Below, piece after piece: positions 14,710 to 14,766 of a stretch of 14,766 nt of DNA. The translations under genes and the position numbers were made by a program. Below the pieces are notes generated by a model. The model had not been told where the DNA came from. It did not search any database and saw only the letters and a list, made by a program, of their open reading frames with translations. Source of the DNA: an uncultured Mycoplasmatota bacterium (GTDB taxonomy: Bacteria > Bacillota_I > Bacilli_A > RF39 > UBA660); NCBI GenBank assembly GCA_947087145.1, contig CAMUBM010000006.1, positions 1-14,766 on the forward strand. The letters run 5' to 3'. Numbering within the stretch: position 1 is the stretch's first letter; each line of letters starts with the position of its first letter.

Positions 14710-14738
14710 ATTATAACAAAAGAAATTTGAAAAGTAAA
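14710..14738 (-). promoter_or_regulatory. Promoter of the three-gene unknown operon
   Basis: TTTACT (14733-14738), 17 bp, then TATAAT (14710-14715) preceded by TG at the extended position (TGTTATAAT), all on the minus strand. The start site would be near 14703, about 20 nt before the chosen ATG. Confidence 0.68.
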
Positions 14739-14766
14739 TAAGTAATTTTACATTTCTTTTTCTCCC

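Noticed and set aside
1..14766. CRISPR array, transposon, phage or tRNA genes
   Set aside because: No regularly spaced direct repeats, transposase or integrase motifs, or cloverleaf sequences were seen on either strand.

Overview
The window is 14.8 kb of AT-rich DNA from a low-GC Gram-positive bacterium. Every convincing gene reads on the minus strand. The order rlmB, sigH, secE, nusG is the conserved Bacillus block, and the PcrA, LigA and SigH-type proteins are of Bacilli type. Several small proteins match nothing I recognise. Together this suggests an uncultivated, gut-type member of the Bacilli (RF39-like or Erysipelotrichia-like). That placement is inference. The standard code fits throughout, with strong Shine-Dalgarno sites and short or overlapping gene junctions.

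In transcription order (right to left) there are six units. (1) Positions 14738-12384 hold three unrecognised, tightly coupled genes (381, 271 and 95 aa) between a good promoter and an intrinsic terminator. They appear to share a roughly 30-35 residue helical repeat that resembles mTERF-type solenoids. (2) Positions 12351-6844 hold pcrA (repair helicase), an unknown 154 aa protein, a sugar-nucleotide-type nucleotidyltransferase and ligA (NAD-dependent DNA ligase). The terminator appears to begin inside the last codons of ligA. (3) Positions 6771-3271 hold an envelope operon: a one-helix 163 aa protein, a membrane GGDEF protein with a large extracytoplasmic sensor and a degenerate active site, and a YihY/BrkB membrane protein. 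Its 3' leader is rich in inverted repeats and ends in a terminator.

(4) Positions 3269-2935 hold one small unknown basic protein (90 aa) with its own promoter. (5) Positions 2908-337 hold rlmB, sigH, an unknown 76 aa gene, secE and nusG. A strong internal promoter lies after sigH, two terminator-like hairpins lie before secE, and a clear terminator follows nusG. Compared with Bacillus, the yacP (rae1) and rpmG positions are changed and rplK does not follow nusG. (6) Positions 285-1 hold a near-consensus promoter and the first 78 codons of gpmI, which is cut by the window edge.

Most of the window is housekeeping: transcription elongation and secretion, rRNA modification, and DNA repair and ligation. 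The parts that are new or hard to explain are the three-gene solenoid-like operon, the small orphan proteins inserted into conserved operons, the degenerate diguanylate cyclase, and the structured intergenic regions around 1140-1240 and 3271-3382. I see no mobile element, CRISPR array, tRNA or rRNA.
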